From: Desulfoscipio sp. XC116
GTDB taxonomy: Bacteria > Bacillota > Desulfotomaculia > Desulfotomaculales > Desulfallaceae
DNA length: 64,000 nucleotides
Reading direction: 5' to 3'
NCBI RefSeq assembly: GCF_039851975.1
Contig: NZ_CP156660.1
Coordinates: forward strand, 2,857,035 to 2,921,034
Shown: in pieces, positions 35,837-44,396 of the stretch
Layout: the number at the start of each line of letters is the position of its first letter
Numbering within the stretch: position 1 is the first letter of the stretch
Notes under the pieces: generated by a model
Database searches by the model: none
The model's input: only the letters and a program-made list of their open reading frames with translations
What the model was told of the DNA's origin: nothing
Made by a program: the position numbers and the translations under genes

Positions 35837-35989
35837 TCACGAACACCTCCAAGCTAAAATGTCCTATATAAATATACTTGACGTATTCATTTTGGTTTAT
35901 GTTCCCAATTATCGTGCGACGAAAACAATATTTTGCATATTTTACTATTAACGAAACAACTTGCAATATTAAATTTAACATTAAATATG

Positions 35990-36018
35990 TTGGTATATTT
36001 ATAGATAAAGCATATAAT
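35990..36018 (+). promoter_or_regulatory. Promoter of the toxin-antitoxin operon
   Basis: TTGGTA (35990-35995), 17-bp spacer, TATAAT (36013-36018), 55 bp before the antitoxin start, in a very AT-rich stretch with short inverted repeats that could be operator sites. Confidence 0.65.
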
Positions 36019-36073
36019 ATTATTAAACGAATCCTTGGATAGATAATTGTAAAAAAGAAAAGGGCTTGATAAT

Positions 36074-36403
36074 ATGCGGGAAAAAATATCTCTAAGTAAA
36101 TTCATGAATTCTCTGGTGCCGATATCCCGATTTAATAAAGGTGAAGCTAATAAAATCTTCGACGAGGTCAAGGAAACCGGGTTTAAAATAGTATTGAAAA
36201 ACAACATACCAACAGGTGTCCTTTTAACGCCTGAGGTTTACGAACAAATGATTGAGATCATAGAGGAATACTCCTTGTTTCTGGAAGCCGAAAAACGTAT
36301 GGAAAACGCCAAATCTGAAGATTTTATTCCCCAAGATAAAGTATTGTCCGAGCTTGGTATAAATAAAGCAGACTTGGATAATACCAATGTTGAGCTTGAG
36401 TAG
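36074..36403 (+). CDS. Phd/YefM-type antitoxin
   Basis: 109 residues. The N-terminal part VPISRFNKGEANKIFDEV, then GFKIVLKNNIPTGVLLTPEVYEQMIE is the Phd/YefM DNA-binding fold. The C-terminal acidic segment would wrap the toxin. It should neutralise the RelE-like toxin encoded 3 bp downstream and repress the shared promoter. The operon runs on the plus strand, opposite to its neighbours, with its own promoter and terminator, as an independent module. Confidence 0.85.
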   Translation: MREKISLSKFMNSLVPISRFNKGEANKIFDEVKETGFKIVLKNNIPTGVLLTPEVYEQMIEIIEEYSLFLEAEKRMENAKSEDFIPQDKVLSELGINKADLDNTNVELE

Positions 36404-36406
36404 CAA

Positions 36407-36730
36407 ATGTGGCAAGTAGAGTATATTAAAGAAGCAGTAGAGGATTTAAAACGACTTGATTACAGTCAACGCTTACTTGTACTCAAAGCGATTGATAAAG
36501 TATCAAACAATCCTTTGCCACAGACAGAAGGCGGATATGGCAAACCCCTTGGCAATAGGAACAACACAAGACTAGCCAGGCACCTTAAAATAAAGCTGAA
36601 AAAGCCCGGCTTGCGAGTGGTGTACAAACTGGTAAGGGAAAATGAAGTAATGAGGATAGTTGTAATATCTGTAAGAGCGGATAATGAGGCTTACTTGATA
36701 GCGCGCAGAAGAACAAGAACGGATAAATGA
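36407..36730 (+). CDS. RelE/ParE-type toxin
   Basis: 107 residues, starting 3 bp after the antitoxin stop. The fold signature is visible: VEYIKEAVEDLKRLD, LGNRNNTRLARHLKIKLKKP, GLRVVYKLVRENEVMRIVVI and a basic C-terminus. RelE members cleave mRNA on the ribosome; ParE members block gyrase. Basic residues and the VVYKLVREN strand favour the RelE side, but the target cannot be fixed from sequence alone. Confidence 0.85.
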   Translation: MWQVEYIKEAVEDLKRLDYSQRLLVLKAIDKVSNNPLPQTEGGYGKPLGNRNNTRLARHLKIKLKKPGLRVVYKLVRENEVMRIVVISVRADNEAYLIARRRTRTDK

Positions 36731-36767
36731 TAATGATTACCCTACTACAGAAGAATATCTATACAAA

Positions 36768-36800
36768 GAGACGGTCTGCAGGGTTGCAGACCGCCTCTTT
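36768..36800. terminator. Bidirectional terminator between relE and ileS
   Basis: AGAGACGGTCTGCA pairs with TGCAGACCGCCTCT around GGGT, with AAA and TTTATT flanks, giving a terminator in the plus direction 38 bp after the toxin stop. It also closes the ileS side on the opposite strand. Confidence 0.75.
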
Positions 36801-36877
36801 ATTAACGGCACAGCGCCTAAGAGCAATATCTAAAGCCCCGGGCATTTAATACCCAGCCAAACCAGCCGGCACGCTTA

Positions 36878-39679
36878 TCAGCACCCGGCCCCGCCGGTTT
36901 GTTCCAGCACCGCGGCACAGCGGGGGCAGGTTTCGGGATGAGCGGCGTTTTGCCCCACATCCTCGTGGTACATCCAGCAGCGGGAGCATTTGACACCGGC
37001 GGCCCGGGATACGCCTACAGCCAGGCCGGGCATATCGTCAACCTCCATGGCGGCGGCGGTTTTTTCAGGCAACGCATGCATGGTGACCCCGGACACGATG
37101 AACAGTACGGCCAGATCCCGGTAGTACGGTTTAATCAACTCAGTAATTTTTTCATCAGCGTACAGATGCACCCTGGCCTCCAGAGAATTGCCGATGACCT
37201 TTTCCTGGCGGGCCTTTTCCAGCGCCCGGGTTACCAGGCCGCGGATTTTCATCAGCTGCCCCCATTTTTCTTCCAGAGCCGCATCCACATACCGGTCATC
37301 CGGCTCGGGCATATCGGTAAGCTGGACACTTGCCGGCGCGTCCGCCGCTTTAGGCACGTAACGCCACATTTCCTCGGTAGTGAAAGCCAATATGGGAGCC
37401 AGTAAGCGCACCAGCGCGTGCAATGACTGGTACATCACCGTTTGAGCCGAGCGGCGCGGCTCCGAATCCGCTTTCTCACAATATAGCCGGTCCTTAATAA
37501 TATCCAAGTATTGGTTGCTCATATCCACCGTGCAAAAATGGTGGATGGCGTGGTAAACCACGTGGAATTCGTAATCGCGATACGCCTCTAGCACCCGCTC
37601 GATCAAACGGTGCAGTTTCAACATGGCGTAGCGATCCAGCTCGGTCATTTTTTCATACGGCACGCAGTCTTGTTCGGGCTTAAAGTCATAAAGGTTACCC
37701 AGCATAAACCGGCAGGTGTTCCTTATTTTACGGTAAGCCTCGGTTAATTGTTTGAGGATATTTTGCGACACCGCCAGATCGCCCCGGTAATCCGCCGAAG
37801 ACACCCACAGGCGCAAAATATCGGCGCCCATTTGTTTGATTACCTTTAACGGGTCTACCACGTTGCCCAGTGATTTGCTCATTTTGCGCCCGTTTTCATC
37901 CACTAAAAAGCCGTGGGTAAGCACCGCCCGGTAGGGGGCCCGCCCCGTTACCGCCACCGATGTGCTTAATGAAGAGTTAAACCAGCCGCGGTGCTGATCG
38001 CTGCCCTCCAGGTATAAATCCGCCGGCCAGGTGAGATCGGGCCAAATGTTTGGTTCATCCAGCACCGCCAGGTGACTGGAGCCGCTATCGAACCACACAT
38101 CCATAATATCGGTTTCCTTGGTAAACTCCTTGGCCCCGCAAACAGGGCAGGTCAGTCCCGGCGGCACCAGTTCGGCCGCCTCCCGGGCAAACCAGACGTC
38201 CGAGCCGTGTTCCCGGAACAGCTTTTGTAAATTACTGATGGTTTCGTCATTTACAATTTCCTTGTTGCAGGACTTGCAATAAAATATGGGAATGGGCACT
38301 CCCCAGGTCCTCTGGCGGGAAATACACCAGTCGCCCCGGTTGGCCACCATGTTATGGATTCTGTCCCGGCCCCAGGCGGGTATCCAGCGCACTTTGTCTA
38401 TCTCATCCAGAGCCGTCCGGCGAAAGCCGTCAATGGAAGCAAACCACTGCTCGGTGGCCCGGAAAAATACCGGTTTTTTACAGCGCCAGCAGTGCGGATA
38501 CTGGTGGCTGATTTTATCGGACTTGATTAATGCGCCTGTCTCTCGCAGAGTATCCAGTACGCCGGCGTTGGCTTCATGGTATAACTGCCCGGCAAATTGA
38601 CCGGCCTCATCGGTGAACCGGCCCCGGCCGTCCACAGGTGAAAAGATGGGCAGATTATACTTTAGACCTACCAGATAGTCTTCGTGACCATGCCCCGGCG
38701 CAGTGTGTACGCAGCCCGTACCGGCCTCCAGGGTAACATGGTCACCCAGAATAAGCACCGAGTCACGGTCTAAAAAAGGATGGCCGCACACAATGCCTTC
38801 CAATTGATTACCCTTGTACCGGCCAATAATACCGCCTTCGGACAGGCCGGTTTCCCGCAAAAACGCCGCCTTAAGCTCTTGGGCTACGAGCAATTTTTGA
38901 CCGTCTGCTTCCATAAGCAGGTAATCAAATTCCGGGTGCAAAGTAATAGCCATATTGGCAATCAATGTCCAGGGGGTAGTGGTCCAGATGACCACGTAGG
39001 TATTTTCCTCCGGTAAAATCCCCTTGCCGTCCCGCACCGGAAATTTAACATAAATGGAGGGAGATTTTTTATCGGCATATTCCACCTCAGCCTCGGCCAG
39101 AGCGGTTTCACAAGCGGCGCACCAGTACACCGGCTTTAATCCTTTATAAATATAGCCCCGCTTGGCCATTTCGCCAAACACGCCGATTTGCCGCGCCTCG
39201 AAGTGGGGCATCAAGGTCACGTACGGATGCTCCCAATCCCCCCGCACACCCAGACGCTTGAATTCCTCCCGCTGGATATCCACGAATTTTAAAGCATATT
39301 CCCTGCACTTTTGGCGGAACTCCACTGTATCCACAGCATGGCGGTTAAGGCCCAGGTTTTTGATAGCCTGCTGCTCAATAGGCAGACCGTGGGTATCCCA
39401 GCCCGGCACATAGGGGGCATCGTAGCCCGCCATGGAGTGAAACTTAACCACAATATCCTTGAGCACTTTGTTCAGCGTGTGCCCCAGGTGAATGTGACCG
39501 TTGGCGTAGGGAGGACCGTCATGCAGTATAAACTTGGGTTTGCCGCTGTTATGCCGCCGTACCTGGCGGTAAATATCGTCTTGTTCCCAGAACTGCATAA
39601 TTTCCGGCTCCCGCTGGGGCAGGTTCCCCCGCATGGGAAAGTCGGTTTTAGGTAAATTAAGTGTTTTTCCGTAATCCAT
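36878..39679 (-). CDS. ileS: Isoleucyl-tRNA synthetase
   Basis: 933 residues, full length for bacterial IleRS. The class I HIGH motif is GHIHLGH (residues 61-67), the WDTHGLPIE segment follows, KMSKSLGN is near residue 600, and a C-terminal zinc finger has CSRCWMYHEDVG and CPRCAAV. It charges tRNA-Ile using ATP and edits misacylated valine through its CP1 domain. The ATG at 39679 follows GAGGTGTC. Expression should be controlled by the T-box leader just upstream. It sits downstream of divIVA and yggU, as in many Firmicutes. Confidence 0.97.
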   Translation of the reverse strand: MDYGKTLNLPKTDFPMRGNLPQREPEIMQFWEQDDIYRQVRRHNSGKPKFILHDGPPYANGHIHLGHTLNKVLKDIVVKFHSMAGYDAPYVPGWDTHGLPIEQQAIKNLGLNRHAVDTVEFRQKCREYALKFVDIQREEFKRLGVRGDWEHPYVTLMPHFEARQIGVFGEMAKRGYIYKGLKPVYWCAACETALAEAEVEYADKKSPSIYVKFPVRDGKGILPEENTYVVIWTTTPWTLIANMAITLHPEFDYLLMEADGQKLLVAQELKAAFLRETGLSEGGIIGRYKGNQLEGIVCGHPFLDRDSVLILGDHVTLEAGTGCVHTAPGHGHEDYLVGLKYNLPIFSPVDGRGRFTDEAGQFAGQLYHEANAGVLDTLRETGALIKSDKISHQYPHCWRCKKPVFFRATEQWFASIDGFRRTALDEIDKVRWIPAWGRDRIHNMVANRGDWCISRQRTWGVPIPIFYCKSCNKEIVNDETISNLQKLFREHGSDVWFAREAAELVPPGLTCPVCGAKEFTKETDIMDVWFDSGSSHLAVLDEPNIWPDLTWPADLYLEGSDQHRGWFNSSLSTSVAVTGRAPYRAVLTHGFLVDENGRKMSKSLGNVVDPLKVIKQMGADILRLWVSSADYRGDLAVSQNILKQLTEAYRKIRNTCRFMLGNLYDFKPEQDCVPYEKMTELDRYAMLKLHRLIERVLEAYRDYEFHVVYHAIHHFCTVDMSNQYLDIIKDRLYCEKADSEPRRSAQTVMYQSLHALVRLLAPILAFTTEEMWRYVPKAADAPASVQLTDMPEPDDRYVDAALEEKWGQLMKIRGLVTRALEKARQEKVIGNSLEARVHLYADEKITELIKPYYRDLAVLFIVSGVTMHALPEKTAAAMEVDDMPGLAVGVSRAAGVKCSRCWMYHEDVGQNAAHPETCPRCAAVLEQTGGAGC

Positions 39680-39699
39680 AATGACACCTCAATCATATG

Positions 39700-39995
39700 A
39701 TTTGGCCAATAAAAAACCGCCCCGCTAAAGGGACGGATATTTTCCGTGGTACCACCCTGATTGGACCGGCATACAGGCTCAGATAGCCGTGCTCGCATAG
39801 AAAACCGGTCCCACTTGCATAGCCGTAACGGTGGCCGCCGGACTGGCTTAATCTCCCGGGGGAATTTCAGCCGTCGCCTCCCGGGTGATTTTCAAGCGGT
39901 TTAAACTGCGCCCGGCTCACACCTAACCCGGACTCTCTGGGCAGTCACGCCGTTTACTCTTCCCGATCACAGGCACTTTGTATCGACAATTTACA
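39700..39995 (-). promoter_or_regulatory. T-box leader of ileS
   Basis: The minus strand carries the T-box core AGGGTGGTACCACGG (39758-39744). A terminator follows: CCGTCCCTTTAGCGGGGCGG with a T6 run, about 39738-39707. A long structured 5' part includes the GAGTA-like and AGAGAGTCCGGGTTAGGTG segments of stem I. A GAAAATCACC stretch in stem I could present ATC as the Ile specifier codon. Uncharged tRNA-Ile would favour the antiterminator and switch ileS on. Confidence 0.9.
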
Positions 39996-40028
39996 ACTAC
40001 ATTATTATATAAAATAACGCCCGCTCAG

Positions 40029-40316
40029 TCAATAATTGAGCTTATCACACACCTGCCGGACAGTTAGCCCTTCAACCCGCACCGTTTTATTGCGCCCGGT
40101 ATGCCCCCGGCAAACAGCCACCCGGCCTTTGCCCACCCCCAGCAGTTCGGCGATAAATGCACAGCAGGCCTTATTGGCCGCGCCATCCACCGGCGGGGCG
40201 GTAAGCCGAACCTTCAGAGCACCGTCCAGGACACCGGCCACTTGGTTTTTAGCGGCCCGGGGCTGCACCCGTACTTTAATGGATACACCACCCGCATCCT
40301 CTTTAATATCCAGCAT
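40029..40316 (-). CDS. DUF167/YggU family protein
   Basis: 95 residues from the ATG at 40316 behind GGGAGGCGGCGG. It carries the YggU pattern VRVQPRAAKNQVAG, LKVRLTAPPVDGAANKAC, ending VAVCRGHTGRNKTVRVEGL. The family is small, widely conserved and functionally unassigned. It lies between divIVA and ileS in the ylm cluster. The frame is open nine codons further upstream without a better site. Confidence 0.88.
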   Translation of the reverse strand: MLDIKEDAGGVSIKVRVQPRAAKNQVAGVLDGALKVRLTAPPVDGAANKACCAFIAELLGVGKGRVAVCRGHTGRNKTVRVEGLTVRQVCDKLNY

Positions 40317-40477
40317 GGCTCCGCCGCCTCCCACCGGTTGCACCGCAAATTCCTTGCTGTAATTATTTTAAATAACCGCTGTCTGCTATATATAAAAACA
40401 GTTCGCTGTTAGTTTACTATTTCATGATCTATAAACCAGTTATTCTATCTATACAAACCAACCCGACCAATACGTCA

Positions 40478-41158
40478 TTAATCCTCACCGTCTTCCCGCG
40501 CCCCGGCCCCATCACCGTCAGCACCAGGCTCAGCTTGCGGCACGGCACCTTGTCCATCCTCGCCGGCATCGCCACCGGCAACAACGTCGGCCCGGCCCGC
40601 GGCCGCTTCCAGCCAACCCGGCCCCCCACTATTCATCAATTCCCGGGCCTCTTCTTCCTGACCGTCCAGCAAGCTTATTTGGGCATCCAGGAAAGAACGA
40701 AATTTAACCCGAAACATCTGGGCCTGCTTATTAAAAAAGCGATATTCTTCCATAACATCTCTAACCCGGCTTTCAGCCTCTTCAATGCGGTACCTTGCCC
40801 GCTCCCGCGCTTCCTGAACCAGCCGCCCCGCTTTTTCCTCGGTATCACCGATAATTTTCTCGGCCTGCAAACGGGCATTTTCAAGCTGCAGCTCAGCCTC
40901 CTGCCGGGCATTACGCTGCAGATCATCGGCATTTTTCTGCGCCATAATAACAGCGTCTTTAATTATTTTCTCCATTTCCAGATATCGCGCTATAGCCACT
41001 TCGCCATTTTCCAGTTTTTCCCTTAAAGAATGGTTTTCCAGATACAACGTCTCATAATTTTGTATCAGCTGATCAAGGAACTTGTCTACTTCTTCCTCAT
41101 TATAACCACGAAAGGAGCGTCTGAACTCTTTTTTCTGGATATCCAGTGGGGTGAGCAT
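40478..41158 (-). CDS. divIVA: DivIVA-domain protein
   Basis: The ATG at 41158 follows GGAGGTGTCGCAT. The first 50 residues are the DivIVA membrane-targeting domain (LTPLDIQKKEFRRSFRGYNE, then EVDKFLDQL), followed by ~130 residues of coiled coil. The last ~45 residues are Gly/Ala/Asp/Glu-rich and look disordered. DivIVA marks curved membranes at septa and poles and recruits division or chromosome-anchoring proteins. The position next to ylmH matches Bacillus. The long acidic-glycine tail is longer than usual for the family. Confidence 0.92.
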   Translation of the reverse strand: MLTPLDIQKKEFRRSFRGYNEEEVDKFLDQLIQNYETLYLENHSLREKLENGEVAIARYLEMEKIIKDAVIMAQKNADDLQRNARQEAELQLENARLQAEKIIGDTEEKAGRLVQEARERARYRIEEAESRVRDVMEEYRFFNKQAQMFRVKFRSFLDAQISLLDGQEEEARELMNSGGPGWLEAAAGRADVVAGGDAGEDGQGAVPQAEPGADGDGAGAREDGED

Positions 41159-41200
41159 ATGCGACACCTCCGCAACAGATTTTTTGATCAAATTCCCAAG

Positions 41201-41222
41201 CTCCCACTTCTACAAGTGGGAG
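41201..41222. repeat. Dispersed hairpin CTCCCACTT/AAGTGGGAG
   Basis: A 9-bp stem with a 4-nt loop between ylmH and divIVA. Nearly the same hairpin recurs at 57075-57098. The flank to 41280 (GGTGGGGCAGAATCCCCATC) has another small palindrome, so this may be an IS605-derived miniature. On the minus strand it could also attenuate readthrough from ylmH. Confidence 0.5.
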
Positions 41223-41297
41223 TGCCTATTTTAAATTCAGGTGGGGCAGAATCCCCATCTGCAACCCTGCTGTTCGGCTTAGCTGAACGAGTTCATT

Positions 41298-42092
41298 TTA
41301 ACGGGCTAAGCCGTAGCGATGCAGCAACAGGTTGGTGCGGCCTTTTTTTGTCTGCCCGCCGGTTTGTTCCACAGCCACACGGCCGCGGCCGCGAGCGGAA
41401 ATCATATCACCGGAGCGTATCGGCGCAGAAGGATTAAGGCAAGGGCGCCAGTTAAGGTATATTTTACCGGCCGCAATTTCGCGGGCCATTTTAGTTCGGG
41501 ACAGTCCGAACCCGCAGGACGCCACCGCATCCAGGCGCAGCGACTGTACTGTAACCTTAATTTCACGATAATCCCGGACGGGCGGTTTAAGGGCTGCCCG
41601 GCTAATTTCCTGAACGGTGACCCTAACACGCCCCACACCGGTAAGCCCCACTTTGATAAAACCGGCTACCTCCGCGGCCACAATAAGCTGGGCGCCATTC
41701 TCACCTACAAGTATATCCCCGAGCTTCTCCCGGCGCAGGCCAAGACCCAGCAGCGCCCCCAGATAATCCCGATGGGTAACGGTCTTAAAACGAAAGTTAC
41801 CTCGCACATCAAGAAAGTCCAGCCCGGCATCAGCGTTCCCGGGGTCTACATAATCGGGAGAAATTAAAACCCGCGATCTTTCCGCCGCGGGATAGCCACC
41901 GTCCACCGCCACCGCCAGGTCGGGAATATATCCCACTGCCCGAGCAATCATTGCACAGCGACAGGGATCGTAAAAGTCAGTAACCTGTGGCCGGTGGCTT
42001 TGTTTAGCCACTTCCGCCAGGTCCAGAACCCGGGCCAATGTTTCCTTGTCCTCCCGATTAACTGCCAGGCTCAGAAATTTGTCCGGGAACAT
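41298..42092 (-). CDS. ylmH: YlmH-type S4-domain RNA-binding protein
   Basis: 264 residues. The N-terminal region resembles YlmH (VTDFYDPCRCAMIARAVGYI, DYLGALLGLGLRREKLGDIL). The C-terminal S4 domain has LRLDAVASCGFGLSRTKMAREIAAG and VEQTGGQTKKGRTNLLL. YlmH binds ribosomes or RNA and has been linked to rescue of stalled ribosomes and to division. I take the ATG at 42092 behind GGGGTGAGC; a GTG three codons earlier is possible. It lies in the order yggT-ylmH-divIVA usual for Firmicutes. Confidence 0.88.
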   Translation of the reverse strand: MFPDKFLSLAVNREDKETLARVLDLAEVAKQSHRPQVTDFYDPCRCAMIARAVGYIPDLAVAVDGGYPAAERSRVLISPDYVDPGNADAGLDFLDVRGNFRFKTVTHRDYLGALLGLGLRREKLGDILVGENGAQLIVAAEVAGFIKVGLTGVGRVRVTVQEISRAALKPPVRDYREIKVTVQSLRLDAVASCGFGLSRTKMAREIAAGKIYLNWRPCLNPSAPIRSGDMISARGRGRVAVEQTGGQTKKGRTNLLLHRYGLAR

Positions 42093-42107
42093 AATGCTCA
42101 CCCCGTT

Positions 42108-42380
42108 TTAATAAATACCTATAGAATGCAACAGTCTTATAATTAAAGTACCCAATAGCTTAAGCGCAAAAAAGGCGGCTATCGGTGAAAAATCGATCAT
42201 ACCTACCGGAGGAATCAGCCTCCTAAAAAAGCCCAACACCGGTTCAGTGGTTTCAAATATAAACCTGACCACCGGCTGATAAGGGTTCACCCTGACCCAG
42301 GATAGAATAATACGGATAAAAATCAACCAGGTATATACCTCGATGGCATAGTAAACTACTGTTGCAACACCAATGTTCAT
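42108..42380 (-). CDS. YggT family membrane protein
   Basis: 90 residues with two membrane helices (YAIEVYTWLIFIRIILSWV and the C-terminal PIAAFFALKLLGTLIIRLL), separated by the conserved NPYQPVVRFIFETTEPVL and RRLIPPVG segments typical of YggT/YlmG. These proteins are linked to membrane or division organisation, and their genes sit in this cluster across Firmicutes. GTG or ATG starts near 42380 follow GGGGTGAA. Confidence 0.92.
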   Translation of the reverse strand: MNIGVATVVYYAIEVYTWLIFIRIILSWVRVNPYQPVVRFIFETTEPVLGFFRRLIPPVGMIDFSPIAAFFALKLLGTLIIRLLHSIGIY

Positions 42381-42396
42381 AATTCACCCCATTTGG

Positions 42397-43221
42397 TTAT
42401 TTGTTGTTCCCGGATTGCCGGCCGGAACGCCGGCAGGCGACTTCCACAGCCCGGTACAGCGCGGCTCTTATACCGCCCTCTTCAAGGGCATACAATCCCT
42501 CAATGGTAGTACCCCCGGGTGTGGTTACCATGTCCTTGAGCACCCCCGGATGGCAGCCGGTTTCCAATATCATGCGGGCACTGCCCAGCATAGTCTGCGA
42601 AGCCAAAGTCAGGGCCACGTCTCGCGGCAGCCCCATGCGCACCCCGGCATCAGCCAGCGCCTCGGCTATGATATACATATATGCCGGGCCACTGCCGCTA
42701 AGTCCGGTTACCGCATCCATTAATTTTTCGGGCACCGATACCGCCCGGCCCACCGCGCCGAATATAGTTAAAGCCAATTCCCGGTGTAAGTCTGTGGCCC
42801 ATTGTCCACAGCACACTGCCGCAGCTCCGGCACCCAGCAGCGCAGGCGTATTCGGCATCACCCGTACTACCGGCACTTGACCGGTTAGAAATTTTTCTAT
42901 GTATGTAGTGGTAATACCCGCGGCAATAGAAATTACAGTGTGCTCCGGGGTGAAATAAGCACCCGCTTGTTCTAACACATCACCCATAACAAACGGCTTT
43001 AGGGCTAAAATAATTATATCAGCATCGGCAACCACCGCGTTATTTGCGGTTGTTACCCCAACCGCAAATTTTTCCGCCAGATAATTCCTGCGCTGCTCAT
43101 TCAAGTCACTGACCGTTATCTGCCGCGCCAAAATCAGCTCAGCGCGGGTTAAACCCGTGATCAGCGCCTCCGCCATCGCTCCTCCGCCGATAAGGCCCAG
43201 CCTTTTTTCTCCCAGTTCCAT
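42397..43221 (-). CDS. proC: Pyrroline-5-carboxylate reductase
   Basis: 274 residues. The Rossmann motif is LGLIGGGAMAEALI (residues 8-21). The P5CR core has VVRVMPNTPALLGAGAAAVC, the family signature DAVTGLSGSGPAYMYIIAEAL and TLASQTMLGSARMI, then the C-terminal TPGGTTIEGL. It reduces 1-pyrroline-5-carboxylate to proline with NAD(P)H in the cytosol. It lies between sepF and yggT, a position seen in several clostridial and cyanobacterial ylm clusters. Confidence 0.95.
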   Translation of the reverse strand: MELGEKRLGLIGGGAMAEALITGLTRAELILARQITVSDLNEQRRNYLAEKFAVGVTTANNAVVADADIIILALKPFVMGDVLEQAGAYFTPEHTVISIAAGITTTYIEKFLTGQVPVVRVMPNTPALLGAGAAAVCCGQWATDLHRELALTIFGAVGRAVSVPEKLMDAVTGLSGSGPAYMYIIAEALADAGVRMGLPRDVALTLASQTMLGSARMILETGCHPGVLKDMVTTPGGTTIEGLYALEEGGIRAALYRAVEVACRRSGRQSGNNK

Positions 43222-43241
43222 GATTTAGCATCCTCCCGTGC

Positions 43242-43688
43242 TTACTTCACCCAGTTCAAAATACCCTTTTCTTTAATTTGTTCCTTTAGATCAACTTCTA
43301 TATCCACATTACTGGGCACAAAAAGGAAAATACCTTTGCCTACTTTTTGCATGCTGCCGTCCAGCGCGTATGTGGCACCACTGACAAAATCAACCACTCG
43401 TTTAGCCAGCTCGGGCTCGGCCTGTTCCAAGTTAACAATTACCGGTCGGTGATTCTTTAAATTATCGGCAATAACCTGTACTTCGTCAAAGCTTTTGGGC
43501 TCAACTACTGAAACCCGCATCTGCCGCTGGCTGTGCAAGCTAACCACCTGGCCTTTATTTTTCCTGGGTTTCTGGATAACCGTTTTTTCCTCTTCAATGG
43601 CACGCAGATCCTGTTCCCGACCCTCTTCCTGTTCCTCCTCAAAACCCATGAAATTAAGCATTCTGTCCATTAATCTTGCCACATTCAC
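43242..43688 (-). CDS. sepF: Cell division protein SepF
   Basis: 148 residues: an N-terminal amphipathic helix (MNVARLMDRMLNFMGF) for membrane binding, a charged linker, and the SepF core FDEVQVIADNLKNHRPVIVN, VVDFVSGATYALDGSMQKVG, FLFVPSNVDI. SepF tethers FtsZ to the membrane and organises the septum. It lies directly after yggS in the ylmE-ylmF order. Confidence 0.95.
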   Translation of the reverse strand: MNVARLMDRMLNFMGFEEEQEEGREQDLRAIEEEKTVIQKPRKNKGQVVSLHSQRQMRVSVVEPKSFDEVQVIADNLKNHRPVIVNLEQAEPELAKRVVDFVSGATYALDGSMQKVGKGIFLFVPSNVDIEVDLKEQIKEKGILNWVK

Positions 43689-43719
43689 CCACCGTCCCTT
43701 TCACTCATAATTAAGTTAT

Positions 43720-44385
43720 TTAATATACACGGGAGCCAAAGATCGCCGTACCCAAACGAAGCATATCGGCGCCTTCCTCCACTGCCACTTCAAAATCATT
43801 GGTCATACCCATGGAAAGGTGTTCTAAACCATGTCTATCAGCCAGCAACCGCAGTTCCCTGAAGTAAGGACGAACTTCTTCAGGATTCGGAGCATAGGGA
43901 GCAATAGTCATTAACCCTTGTACCGATATTTGGGGCAAATCCCGTAACGCCGTGAGAAAATCGGGTAATTCCACAGAAGACAGTCCGTATTTGGTTTTTT
44001 CTCCGGAGGTATTCACCTGAACCAGCACCCGGGCCGCCACCCCAAGCTTAACAGCACGCCGGTTAATCTCCTCGGCCAGGCTGAAACGATCCAGGGAATG
44101 AATCAAATCCACCCGGCCCACCACATATTTTATCTTATTGGTCTGCAGGTGGCCAATCATATGCCAGTGTATATCAGCCGGCAAAGCGGTGATTTTATCA
44201 TTCAATTCCTGAACCCGGTTTTCTCCCAGGTCAATAACTCCCCCTTGAACAACTTCCCGTATACGGGGCACTTCCACCTTTTTGGTTACGGCTATTATTT
44301 TAATCTGTTTTAAATCACGACCGGCCCGGGCAGCAGCTAAGCGTACTTTTTCCCTGACTTGCTGCAGATTGTCCCACACTTCCAT
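43720..44385 (-). CDS. yggS: YggS family pyridoxal phosphate homeostasis protein
   Basis: 221 residues from the ATG at 44385 (GGCGGTGATGC upstream). It shows the PLP-lysine region IIAVTKKVEVPRIREVV, the GENRVQEL motif, WHMIGHLQTNKIKYVVG and the C-terminal LSMGMTNDFEVAVEEGADMLR. It binds PLP without known catalysis and balances B6 and amino acid pools. It is the ylmE equivalent. Confidence 0.95.
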   Translation of the reverse strand: MEVWDNLQQVREKVRLAAARAGRDLKQIKIIAVTKKVEVPRIREVVQGGVIDLGENRVQELNDKITALPADIHWHMIGHLQTNKIKYVVGRVDLIHSLDRFSLAEEINRRAVKLGVAARVLVQVNTSGEKTKYGLSSVELPDFLTALRDLPQISVQGLMTIAPYAPNPEEVRPYFRELRLLADRHGLEHLSMGMTNDFEVAVEEGADMLRLGTAIFGSRVY

Positions 44386-44396
44386 TGCATCACCGC

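Noticed and set aside
35887-36207. A 106-codon minus-strand frame upstream of and over the antitoxin gene
   Set aside because: It overlaps a clear promoter and the antitoxin start, and is AT-rich low-information sequence.
36878-37405. 168-codon plus-strand frame within ileS
   Set aside because: It is antisense to the conserved IleRS C-terminus and lacks its own signals.
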